Source: Plumapathes pennacea (taxonomy: Eukaryota > Cnidaria > Anthozoa > Antipatharia > Myriopathidae). Taken from it: a stretch of 64,000 nt of DNA. Shown here piece after piece: positions 10,489-20,899 of this stretch. The stretch's first letter is position 1. Every line of letters begins with the position of its first letter. Made by a program: the position numbers and the translations under genes. The notes beneath the pieces are model-generated. The model was not told the DNA's origin, searched no databases, and saw only the letters and a list, made by a program, of their open reading frames with translations. The stretch spans positions 27,019,069 through 27,083,068 of the forward strand of contig OZ038463.1 of the NCBI GenBank assembly GCA_964036295.1, given 5' to 3'.

Positions 10489-13400
10489 ATGGTTTTCCAG
10501 TGCACTATGTGTAATAGTGCCCTGGCTACCTTTGCCATTCTCCTAAATCACTATCAACGTGTTCATGGTCAAGATTCTAACTTTAACGTAGTATGTGGCG
10601 TGAACGGGTGCGGATGTACCTACAAGAATTTTTACGGATACCGGAGTCACTTACAAAGGCATCACGCCAGGTTTTGGGAAAATGCACCTCATATGAGGCA
10701 GTTTACCGACGATGAACCACCACTGCAGCAAGAAGATAATCTGGAAATCCATGAAGATCCGGCCGCCAACAATTTACCCCCTATGGAGCGTCTAGAAGAA
10801 GAAATCCGCATTCGCGGGAACAACTCTCTTGATAACAATCGATGCAACAATGCGTTGTATTTGCTGCGGGTGAAAGAGGATAACAGTTTAACTGAAAAAG
10901 CTTTGACTGCTTTTGCGATGGTCATGTCTTCTCCCAGCATCCGCTCTTCTCAAGAAATCCTCAAGCATTGCAAATCATGCTATATTATGATGAAGTAGAG
11001 GTAGTGAACCCGCTGGGCAGCAAGACATCCAAGCATAAATTTGGTGAGATGTTCTAGCTATTATTAAATTTATTATTTTTTTATGCTTTTGTAAATTCTA
11101 ATTGTGCGGGCATTGTTTAGTGTAAACTACACTAGTGTTGTCGTCAGCATGCCTATACTATAGCTGCAATATTTGTAGTTTATTTGTTTTATTTTTGAAA
11201 CAGGTGTGTTTTATTACACATTGGCGAACATAGCTCCAACACACCGGTCTCAGCTGAAATGTATGCAACTTGTGTCCATTGCAAAACATCCCGTCATAAA
11301 AAAAGTATGGGACCAACGCTATCCTTGCATCATTTATGAATGACTTGGCACAGTTAGAACAGGTTAGTTTGGTTTTAATGTTGCATGATGAGATGGCAAT
11401 ATTTTGTTGAACAAAAGATAGGAACAAGCGAAATAGAATATGAAATATTGTAACAAAATTTGTAAGAGTTTCCATGTTCCTTTCTCAAAATACAGCATAG
11501 CTATACTACCATACATAATTATATTGCATCTGATACAAATATTTATGCATCTTCAAGATACATCTGTCCATGCAACATCGAATTAACATATGGCAATTTT
11601 GTACATAAAACTTAAAGTTTAAGATATATTTGTATGTTTTTTACTTGACAGGATGAAGGATATCGGTTTACTATCAATGGAGAGAGAAGGTCATTTTGTG
11701 GTACTCTGGCTTTTATTTCTGGCGACAACTTGGGATACCAAGAAATTGGAGGGTTCAAAATTGGTAGTGCTGCTGCCTTTAAGTGTAGAGAATGCATGGG
11801 GAATGCACAAGATATCACTTCTAAGGTACAGCCAGACTTGGTGTGATTAATGGGCCATTTTTGAGATGCTTCTTGCTTCTGTTTTGAACCAGGCCTACTT
11901 TTTATAAGAAAGGTTAACCACACCAGACCAGCTGTTCCAAACATAGGTAACAGTCATCTCAGAAATGGTCTCCTCTGTTGTAAACATGTGAAATCCTATT
12001 GGTAAATTGTATCTTAATTTCCAAATATTGAAATTATGTTATTTGTGGGATGATGATATTTTTGCAGTTCAGTGAAGATGAACTTCAGCTCAGAACACCA
12101 GCAGGCTATCACAACAACTGCACAGCCATTGAGAACTCAGAGGTTGACATCACAAGGGTTTATGGAATTAAGTTTCGCTCCATTCTGAACCAGTCGCGCT
12201 ATTTTCATGTTGTTGGTGGCCTACCGGGAGATGCCATGCATGATATTCTAGAAGGTGTGCTGCAATATGAGGCAAAAGAATTTCTGAAGTATGCAATCAA
12301 TGGGCAGAGATACTTCAGCTTGGACCAACTCAACCATTGGATTCAAGATTTTGATTTTGGATACTCTGACATTTCTAACAAGCCATCTACCATTGGCCTC
12401 CAGACACTAAACCCTGCAACTAACTCCCTTAAAAGGGTATGGAATAGCCTATTAATACTGCAGCTTCGATTATTCATTAAACTTTCCTATCACCATAGGT
12501 CTGGATCTAGTAGCACACAATAGTTTAAATTTATCATAAAGATACTTTGTTGAAGCCATTAATACAATTTACAAATATGTATACTACTGACATAACATGG
12601 TAAAGTCATGGTAAAGAGTTAAGTGTAACACCAAATTTAATGGTCATGCGAGAGAAAATGGTTGCATGGTGCCACTACATAATTATGTAAACTCTTTTGT
12701 TTCTCAGCTTCCCAAATGTGGTGCCTTGGACGATTTTTACCCCTTCTCATTGGTTCCCATGTGCCTGATGAAGATGAAAAGTGGCAACTGTACATCACAC
12801 TTTTGGAAATTGTTGACATCACATTTTCACCAGCTATTTCTGCAAACAAGGCTGGATTTCTTAAGGGGCTGATCAAAGACCACCACACGCGATTCGTTGA
12901 GCTCTACCCTAATGCCTCTGTGATACCAAAAATGTATTACATGGTTCATTATCCAAGAACAATGCTGAGGTGATTATAAAATAAGTTTAAGACTAGCAAT
13001 AGGTATAGGGAGGGGTAGAGAAATCACATTATCTGAAATTTGCTGAAAATGTAATTAATATTTGTGTGATTATTACTGCAGACTTGGTCCCATGGTGCGA
13101 ACCTGGTGCATGAGATTTGAAGCAAAGCACGAACATCTGAAACGCTCAGCTGCAATCACTGGCAACTTTAAGAACACCTTGGACCTTGGCCAACAGGCAC
13201 CAGCTACGTCAGTGCTGTGAAATGGCCTGCAGCAGCCAAGGACAGCCCTTCATCCAAAAGCCAATAGAAGTAGGCCCAGGTAAAGATCATGCATATGCAT
13301 TGCACTTAGATATATATGGATATTGATATGAAGTGAACTATAGGTTGTCACTAGAATATACATTACCAGTATTGTGTAGTAAAATACTTTACTTTTACCA

Positions 13401-14179
13401 GGGATGCAGAAAGAGGCAGGGACTGTTGGCTACTTCCAACTACTTCAAGAGGCAATGGATCATGTTTTAGAAGAGGAAAATCTGATTCATGAGTAAGTAC
13501 TCTGTGTAAAATGCTGCAATACAATTTTATGATTGGTTATTTTTCAAAGCCAGCTTCTTTCTTACCCTTATTTTACCCTATTTTATTATTAGTAATGGCT
13601 TAAATTTGGTTCAGGGTTATTTTTCAGGGGTAATTTGTTCTTTGTTGCAGTTTTCTTTTCTTTTTTCCTTTTTTTTCTATTTGCTTTTAGACAGTTATCA
13701 GACAGATTATGGAAAAACATAAATTGGGATACAACTAAGAGAATCTTCAAACTGCAGAATTGTACTGGTCATTTTGCCATTTTATATATATGTTAAACTT
13801 CTTAACAATAAATTATATTACATTTCAGAATGAAATGGTGTATCATCCATGGCACAAAATACAAGTTGGGGGCTGTGGTGCACACAGGCTATCATGAACT
13901 GATGCCAGAGTTTTCTGTCATCAAGAAGATGTGCACGACAAACCCAAATCTTGAGAACAACTTGTATTTTCTGGTGCATGTTATTGTAACAGAAAATTAT
14001 GATGGCCACCTACATGCATACAGAGTCAGGCAAAAAAGGAATTGTGAACAGAGAGTCATGAGGATCTCATCACATTTAGGCCCATGCACATATGTCAGCC
14101 AATTGATGTGGAAGAGAGGACTGAATATGTTTGCCCAAAGTTTGACATTGACATTTTCAATGAGCAGGATTAGTGAATG
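10489..14179 (+). pseudogene. CACTA transposase: C2H2 zinc fingers plus TNP2-like DDE domain, one frameshift
   Basis: Exons: 10489 to about 10995, 11652-11825, 12067-12435, 12709-12970, 13081-13263, 13402-13490 and 13829-14179, with good acceptors (TTGACAG, TTTGCAG, TTCTCAG, CTGCAG) and donors. Exon 1 has two C2H2 fingers (CTMCNSALATFAILLNHYQRVH, then CGVNGCGCTYKNFYGYRSHL). Exon 2 has FISGDNLGYQEIGGFKIG and CRECM; exon 3 has GLPGDAMHDILEGVLQYE. Both are hallmarks of animal CACTA/TNP2-like transposases (family knowledge). In exon 5 the frame breaks near 13180: the conserved NFKN part and the RHQLRQCCE part need different frames, and the first frame stops at about 13216. One indel there probably inactivates the protein. 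An exon between 10995 and 11652 may be missing from my model. Confidence 0.78.
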
Positions 14180-14234
14180 ATTATATGCAAAGGCATTGTT
14201 TTTGTGGTTTTGCATCTGAAGTAAATGTTACTTA

Positions 14235-14515
14235 CACTTAATTCTTGCTGTGTTGGTCAAAGTCTAAATGGAGCCAAAATGACTTCACATCAGGGCTGTT
14301 TTGAACAGCCCTTATTAATGGTATTAAAATAGTCCTGTGGGCCAAATCAGCCCTTCGTGAACTTAAAATGACTAAAAGAGGGGCCAATTTGCATTTTAGT
14401 GGGGCCATTTTGAACCTGAATTTCAAATTGACCCTCTAAGGTCTAAAATAGCCCCTTTAGGAAATGGGGCTAAATTGCAATTTGGGGCTGAATTGGCTCT
14501 CTTGAATTTACAGTG
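14235..14515. repeat. Right subterminal repeat array of the CACTA element
   Basis: Mirror of the left array: GGGGCCAATTTGCATTTTAG, GGGGCTGAATTGGCTC and related motifs precede the terminal CTTGAATTTACAGTG. It begins just after the transposase gene ends. Confidence 0.7.
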
Positions 14516-15514
14516 CATGGTGCTTCGAAAAGACCACCACTGACTTAAGCCCGTCGATGTTGTCAAATAATGGGCAGATGGCAGATACTTTATTCCTGAG
14601 CTTCTGCAAATTGCTTTACAGAGGGAATACCCAAGTCTAACTCTGAACTAATTGAATGATGCATGGATAGGTATAACATACAGAATAATAGGGCTATTGA
14701 TTACGAACATTACAAAATATCATAGGCATTTCCTAGGCGTTTCCGAACTAGATGAATAGAGAATAGAATCCTTATATGGTAATAAATGGAAACAAAGATA
14801 AAATTAATGACGTCACACAAATCTTAAGATGGGACGTGACTGCACGGAACGTGATCCTATTACATAAGGTTGACAGTTAATACACAGTTGTAAAGCTACC
14901 AATTTTTTGACAGAAAATAGAACCAAAATAACTGATAGTCGGGGATACCGGTGCTCGAATTCGAATTTCGTCCTTTTTGAGGTGAGAAGGACCTACATAA
15001 AAACAGATACATCGGCCCTTTCCGTTTATTCATTCAAAATCAAATAAGAGATAACTTTAATTCCAAGCGTTACAATTCCAAGTTTCTTTTGTGAACTTGA
15101 ACCACCAAATCGTCAAAGCAAAGAAAGAACATTTTTGGGCGAAATTGCCGTCTCATCTTCAGCTGAACACTCTTTTAGCAATTCTACATTAAATCTAGGC
15201 GATATTTGTACAACTATTTCATAAAATCCAAAAAAATGCTGCGGTCACGTATTGTTATTGTTTTCGAATGTCACGCGTCTTCAAAGGTCACAAGGTCACA
15301 TTTTGGGTGCAAGTACCATGTATACTTGGCGTTTCCAAAATTCACCATTTCATTTACCCCATGATTTTATTTCACAGAATCACAGAAGGAACATTGCTTT
15401 TGCCGATGAACATAGTCTTTAATTGCAAAGCCATGTACCAGGACGTGATTTTTGCTGATGAAATTAGCATATTTTTTGCGTGAGAAAACGTCGCTCAAAG
15501 TGGTTAATACTAAA
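14516..15514 (-). repeat. Repeat X, copy 2, inner part
   Basis: Reverse complement of about 4145-5208. Flanked by the CACTA element (5876-14515) and Helitron copy 2 (15515-16870), both inserted in this repeat. A frame at 15268-15483 (+) corresponds to that at 4180-4404 (-) in X1; the shared segment includes LLLPMNIVFNCKAMYQD, but function is unknown. Confidence 0.65.
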
Positions 15515-16870
15515 CTAGAAATACGATAATTGCAGATAACCCCTCGCTCTGCCATTGATGGGACTTTACTTTGGTACTCCCAACAAGAGTAGCCTTTGTT
15601 TTGCCGAAATGTTGACTCAATATTTTCTTCGAAGTCAAGTGCTACACGCAAAGGACGGAGAAAAAGAATGTTGTGTGTTATACTTTTGCGTTGAAAAAGG
15701 AGTCGATTGCGTGACGAAGTACGTATTTCCCACGGTCGGCACGTCAAATTAATTCATACAGTCTGCCAAGCACGTTCTCAAAATTTAATACTTAAATTTT
15801 GAAGTTGGTCGGCCGTCGTAGTACGGAAAAAAGGAGCACTGATTTTCCAATTTTTAATTCATAGGCAGTACAATTAAATAGGCTTCCTGTGCGATTTGTT
15901 TTTACTCTGGACTGCATGCACCAGACCCCGGGAATGCATATGTAATAGGCTTGAATTGTTTTGTATGTAAACCCGCTCAAAACAGCATGATTTCTCCCAG
16001 AATCAAAGCAAAGCTTGAACTGTTTACTTCAAATTATACACGGGCTTCAGACCTAGTCATACTTCTAAAGGCTTGTGAACGATTCTCGCTGCAATCACCG
16101 TGTGTCAGATTACAGAAAAATAAGGCATCTGACTAAATCATTCACCAAGTTCCGATTGCTCTGAGCAAATACGGTAGCCGAAACTGGCGACAGAAGCGTA
16201 TTAATAAAAACAATACTTCGAGGGAAAATGATCAGCATACAGATTTTAATACATTCTTGAAGTGATCGAGTTACAGGCTATACGGAATAGAATATATTTG
16301 TCACGGTGATTGCTTGATTTTCACTGACTAACCTTTGTTGCTTGTCCTTTCTAAATAAGTATCTGAGTTTAACACAAAGCGGCGTCTGAAGCTCCCGATT
16401 TGCTTGCAAGCGCTGTTCCCTTTGCGGAGCCGTTTCTTCGGCACGCTTCTGTTTATGATGCTGTCGATCATAACAGGATTGTCGCCTTTTCTCGAGACGA
16501 ATTAAGCGCTGTTCGCTCGTTTCACGATTTTGCCTTGCTCGTGCCTGTTCCCTTCTTATTTGAAGATGAGCTTTGCAAGACTGTTGTGTTTCAAGTTTTC
16601 CATTTTCGTGAACGCATCTACGATATATTGTTGTATCGTTCAAATCTAATTGCTTCGCTCAAATTCCGAGTAAAACTACAGTGCACACGTGATTGATCCG
16701 ACCTTTGTTATTGGTTATGCAGGGTAGCCGTGCCTAAAGTCGTACGCCATACAGATTGACTGACAGACAGACGAACGTTAAATTTCGAGATGGCGACAGG
16801 CTTGGAGTCCCCAAGTTAGGCGATATTAATGCATTAGCACTGTGATTATTACCCTCACTTCGCTCGGGGA
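15515..16870 (-). mobile_element. Helitron copy 2, complete ends, 1356 bp
   Basis: On the minus strand it begins TCCCCGAGCGAAGTGAGGG (16870) and ends with CGTATTTCTAG (15515), matching Helitron TC...CTRR ends. A short CGAT-rich palindrome lies about ten bases before CTAG. It sits in repeat X without target duplication: the X1 site is 22 bases long and joining the two flanks of this copy also gives 22 bases. It contains an N-terminal ORF fragment but no helicase. Confidence 0.85.
16278..16643 (-). pseudogene. Helitron ORF fragment (basic N-terminal region)
   Basis: A 121-residue frame in the element's sense direction with RREQARARQNRETSEQRLIR, then LRYLFRKDKQQRLVSE. Same family as 474-962 but with a single repeat unit. 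It encodes no enzyme domain and is a remnant of a longer Rep-helicase gene. Confidence 0.5.
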
Positions 16871-17213
16871 AAATCGGTCAAAAATTTAGGTTTCAATCAA
16901 ATTTACATTTGACAACGGTTATGCATACGGGAAAGACCCCACTCGCATGCCATAATTTAAGCTGTTATGTTTATATCCCAGTTTTTCCATTAGAGCCGAT
17001 AATGGAAGCATTATTTTTAGGTCGATTTGGTCTTCTCACAGAGCACCGGGAAGGAACTGTTGCCACAAAAATGAAATAAGAAACTGAACGAACTAAAACT
17101 TATATTTTTATAACTAGATACATTAAGCCTTCATCATGACAAAGTTTGGATAATTTTGATTTTTCTACCCTGCACAGCGTAGGTGACATTTACACGAACT
17201 CACTCTTAAGAAG
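16871..17213 (-). repeat. Repeat X, copy 2, outer part
   Basis: Reverse complement of about 3809-4144; with 14516-15514 it restores a full X copy once the Helitron is removed. Confidence 0.65.
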
Positions 17214-17427
17214 CAAGTGTATGAGTGTTGTAATAATAATTTTTAGTTTAATCAAGGTGTCAAAAGAGCAAAGTGTCAAAAACCAAGTTCTCTATACTGT
17301 GTGATATTTTTATGGTGAGAAATTGGAAGTCTCTCTTGGGAGTTCCGCTCTTGTCCCCTACTTTCCATTTTATATTCTGGTCTCGACCCAACTCACGCCG
17401 CGAGCTCACTGGCAAGGCCAGTCTAGT
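17214..17427 (+). repeat. Repeat W, right half, ending GCCAGTCTAG
   Basis: Matches 55025-55250 and 27470-27525 (shared TCTCGACCCAA..CGCCGCGAGCTC..GGCAACGCCAGTCTA). Its internal part also resembles the piggyBac-like MITE at 28976-29177. Its last bases supply the TAG stop of the helicase relic on the minus strand. Confidence 0.55.
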
Positions 17428-18909
17428 CTTTCTGATAGATCACAAGCCTCCATTTCACGGCGATCCTGTGGAGATGGGGTGGAATTCCTGCCGCTGCTCT
17501 GAGTTCATCAAGGTCTTCCTGCAGGAGACCCTCAGTGATGAGTGCCTGTTTTTCTTTGTCCTTGCGCTCTCTCAGGAGTTGTTCTACTGTCTCAGTTTTC
17601 CCTTTGGCCTCCTCCAGCAGCGTAGAGAGTTGCCAGTGCCTTAAAGTGCCTGGTATGCTCTGCTTTAACTCGCGCTCCAGTTTTGTCTGTTCTTTGTGAG
17701 CCTCGTCACTAGATTCCCCTTCAGAGCAGCCGTCTTCAGTGTCTTCAGAATCACTTTCTGGTTCTGTGTCGGAGTCTATTCGCGCTTTGGCCTCCCCCGC
17801 GTTCTCCTCTGGTTCCAGTGTGGTGGTACAGATTCTCTGCAACACAATACAAAACTTATTTAAACACGATTATGTTTAAAGCTTGCATCTTGTGGGGTCG
17901 TGTATAACAAAATAATGTTGGACATAACTTGTAATATAGTGAAATTTCCAAACATATCTGAAGATATCCTGAAAGAGTTGTGTTAGTACCTAAAGATATC
18001 ACCCCTCCCCCGCCTCACCCATGCCTTACCTCGAGTTCTGCTTATTTCAAGCCACATGCACCATCGTCTTCCAATTCTCCGTGTTGTTGTTGTTGTTGTT
18101 GTTGGTAGTCAGGCTGCAGGTTCCAGTCAACAGCGTTGCGAGCTGCCCAAATGATCACATCCATGGCATGATGACGAAGCCAATGGTTGGCGCCAGAAAC
18201 TACATTTGGTAGAGATCTAAAGCAGTAGTTGTGGAGGCGCTTGTCCATGGCACCTTGGTGTTCTTCTCCAAACTGGAGCTCTACTTGAGCAGTGATAAAC
18301 ATGGAGGCCCGGTTGATGAATGGTTGCGCGCTCTTCCATTTTGTATTGTGGGATGTGTAGCCCCCTTGGCAGAGCAGTTTCCAGTCGTCCGGGTCTAACA
18401 TGGTTCTGTACGCCTCAACCAGAAAAATGACCTCCGTGTTGACGTCAATCATAGCCTTGTTAAAGGCTTTCTGTTTCAACACACGGACAATTCTGTTGAG
18501 TGGCACGATCTGAAAGATGGAGCAAATAGACTGGTTTTCCCACTATTTGCTGCTTTGATCAAACAGGGTACAGGCCTCTTGTGCTCTGTCACAGCAAACA
18601 GTGCCATAAAGTCATCGCAGAACTGTTCAATTTCTTTCTTCCTTCCTGGCTTCGCAGCTCCTTTTATGTACTCAGAACGAAATCGATGCAAATTAACAAA
18701 ACCAATTCCCCTTGGTACAATCTCATTGGTGCGTTTGCACTTGTCGCGTAACATGGACATACTTCGCATATACTATACAGTGGTTTGAAGTCTCCTGTGT
18801 GTTTAGATGAGATAATAACGATGCCAGAATCCGAAAGCATATTCGCATAATAAGCATATTCTTTCCATTGTTCATCACAGATCAATATTCCTGATGTGTC
18901 TGTTTCCAT
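17423..18909 (-). pseudogene. SF3-type helicase relic with acidic/coiled C-terminus
   Basis: Three minus-strand pieces. 18769-18476 holds NEIVPRGIGFVNLHRFRSEY and a Walker A-like AANSGKTSLF. 18506-18042 follows in another frame with TEVIFLVEAY at the Walker B position (the usual Asp before Glu reads Val), then MFITAQVELQFG, MDKRLHNYCFRSL, HAMDVIIWA and an eight-Gln run. 17838-17427 is a last exon after acceptor TTGCAG, acidic then coiled coil. The helicase order (A, B, sensor) suits SF3-like ATPases known from small DNA viruses and from repeated genes in cnidarians. Defects: frameshift near 18500, Walker B change, stop at 18042 just before a GTAAGG donor, and truncation at repeat W. The N-terminus is missing or undefined. 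Viral or transposon origin cannot be told apart from this sequence. Confidence 0.6.
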
Positions 18910-19030
18910 TGTTCATCACACATGAATATTCCTTGTGTCTGTTGCAATTGTTAATCACACATGAATATTCCTTCTGTGTATGTTGCTACTGTTCATCACA
19001 CATGAATATTCCTTCTGTCTGTTTCCATTG
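18866..19030. repeat. Minisatellite, about four copies of a ~40-bp unit
   Basis: Repeated units of the form CATTGTTCATCACACATGAA-TATTCCTTCTGTCTGT. It lies at the upstream edge of the SF3 helicase relic. Confidence 0.8.
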
Positions 19031-19502
19031 TTTACATTGCAGCTGGCTTTTTTTCACCAAGTCCGTGGTTATTTGGTATGCACTCTTTAAAATACCAGAG
19101 ATTTTGCGCTTGGAGTCTGTGACACCTGATACTCTCAAAATCGGCGTTGCGTGACGTTGAAGTTAGCCCAAATTTGGCGGCTTCCTACGCACGAAATATT
19201 CATTTAAAAATTCGTAGCTTTATGCTAAAAATAGATACACCATAGCACTACATATTAGCATGGTGTTTCATTAGAAAAACTAGATATTAGTAAAACTAGA
19301 GTAATTCAAACAGACTACTGTTATTGCCCTTGGCGCCAATCACGCAGTGCAGTGAACGAAAAATATTGTTTTGTCAAAATTCCATCATAGTCTGAAAACG
19401 TCTTACTTTTTTCCGAAGTGAACTTCCGAATGATAGTTCTATCAAAATACGGAATCAAATTTTTGGGCACGAAATTAGACGAACAGATACAGATGAAACA
19501 AC
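19031..19502. other. Unassigned spacer
   Basis: AT-rich sequence without a convincing reading frame or repeat structure that I can see. Confidence 0.4.
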
Positions 19503-19667
19503 TTTGCATAAAATCAATTTTTCGACAGAATTTTGGTTGTCATATTGAAAGTTTTGGTTAGAATATTACGACTTATCGCATAAATGAACGCAGAAAAGTA
19601 CTTTATATCATCACAAAGAATTTAGATTAAGAAAAGATAGAAAAAAGATAAACGGCTTCGGCTAAAC
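19503..19667. repeat. Left arm of a ~150-bp inverted repeat pair (candidate TIR)
   Basis: Its reverse complement aligns with 25258-25408 along its length (GCCGAAGCCGT, TTCTTTGTGATGATATAA, GTACTTTTCTGCGTT, CATTTATGCGATA, ATATTCT-ACCAAAA in order). The two arms flank the 20.9-24.9 kb gene, as expected for terminal inverted repeats of a DNA transposon. Confidence 0.65.
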
Positions 19668-20895
19668 GGCTATCCAACCGGCCGATAAACGGTGTGCAGA
19701 TTTGACGCTCCTCGACGGTTGTTTGCTGTGTTGCCTACAAAGCAAAACAATTCCTAACCTTTATCTGAAGTGGAATACTGTATTCAGGTAAACTTTTATA
19801 AATTAACAGGTGAAAGCAGACCGCCTCCAATTCTTCATACATTACGGAGAAAGGAGATATCGCATTTTCCTGTGCGTGAAGTGTACACGTGCCAAGTGTT
19901 TATTTGAGAGGAATTTTGTTTTATATGCCGGCACTAACACTAAAGAAAGCCGTTTATTTGCGAGCCCATTGACATCAGATTCATAAGCACCGAAACAACG
20001 TGTGAATCGACTGTAGCTGCAAGCATGCCATCGAAAATCGATGGCAGAGCTTCAACGATTTACCATATCAAGTCCGCAGATTGAAAAACACCGGGCTCCT
20101 GCAAATGCATCGGACTTCAAGAAATTGTACGCGATGGCTTTTCTCTGATACGCATATATATACTCGCTCAAGGCCACACTTTGTCCGCCAGTGAGCAAGG
20201 TTTACAAAAAATATTAAACGAATTGAGATTGGTCAATCTCGACGAGCTAAAGTTACTGCTCAGTTAAGCGGAGAAATATAAATGATGAGCCTAGAGAGTT
20301 TGCGCAGGAGAGTTAGGTGTTCACGGGGTTACTCAAGTTGTAGCAGTGTGGGTGGAACTTGTTTCCATTTGATCAGGAAAGATCCACTGACTTGGTTAAA
20401 ATAATAGTTTACAATGTCGTCCAACTTGATGGAAATGCTGTCATTTATTATCGTTGTCCAAATCATGGAAATTATTTCCGAGTACACTTAGGAAAACTGA
20501 CGACTACTTGTAGTTGAACTAAGCACACAAGCTAAGAGAGCTTCATTAAGTAGTAAACTTGAACAAAAGAACCAAATGCTGAACAATGAACAAAAGAACC
20601 AGATGCTGAACTATGAACAAAAGAACCTGATGCTGAACTATGAACAAAGAACCAGATGCTGAACTTGATATTGAGGCTAGAACACTAAATGCAGACTACT
20701 TGAAATAAAGACTAAACTGAACGACCGATGAAGCACAACATAAAGTAACTACAAGAGCTTAAACTAGGAAAACACTTTTGCCTCTGGTGGCACTAACACA
20801 AGTATCTTTTTAAAAACAGCTATATTTTATAACAAAAGCAGCCAGGTGCTGCACCAAATCCGCCTTGCGATCCTTGGATGCAACAGAAATATGAA
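19668..20895. other. 3' flank of the Cys-rich gene; no gene seen
   Basis: No convincing frame. Contains a short tandem repeat at 20561-20668. Probably the 3' non-coding part of the element running from 25.4 kb to 19.5 kb. Confidence 0.4.
20561..20668. repeat. Tandem repeat, about four ~28-bp units
   Basis: Units read GAACAAAAGAACCAGATGCT followed by GAACTAT, with small differences. Confidence 0.8.
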
Positions 20896-20899
20896 AGTG

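Larger units (their letters stand above)
5876..14515. mobile_element. Complete CACTA (EnSpm-like) DNA transposon, 8640 bp
   Basis: The ends are inverted repeats: CACTGTAAATTCAAGAGAGC at 5876 and its complement ending CAGTG at 14515. The flanks carry a 2-bp CA duplication (5874-5875 and 14516-14517). Copy X1 (5195-5225, reverse complement) is the matching uninterrupted site, and removing the element with one CA restores equal length. Both ends carry arrays of short GGGGC/GACCCC-ATTTTG-GCTC motifs, typical of CACTA subterminal binding regions. Inside are two divergent multi-exon genes: transposase (+) and SAM-domain protein (-). The CACTG start, TNP2-like motifs and short target duplication place it in CACTA/EnSpm. 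A transposase frameshift suggests this copy is no longer autonomous. Confidence 0.9.

Noticed and set aside
18060..18110. Trinucleotide GTT/CAA run as a mobile microsatellite
   Set aside because: It codes for a poly-Gln tract in the helicase relic frame, so it is counted there.
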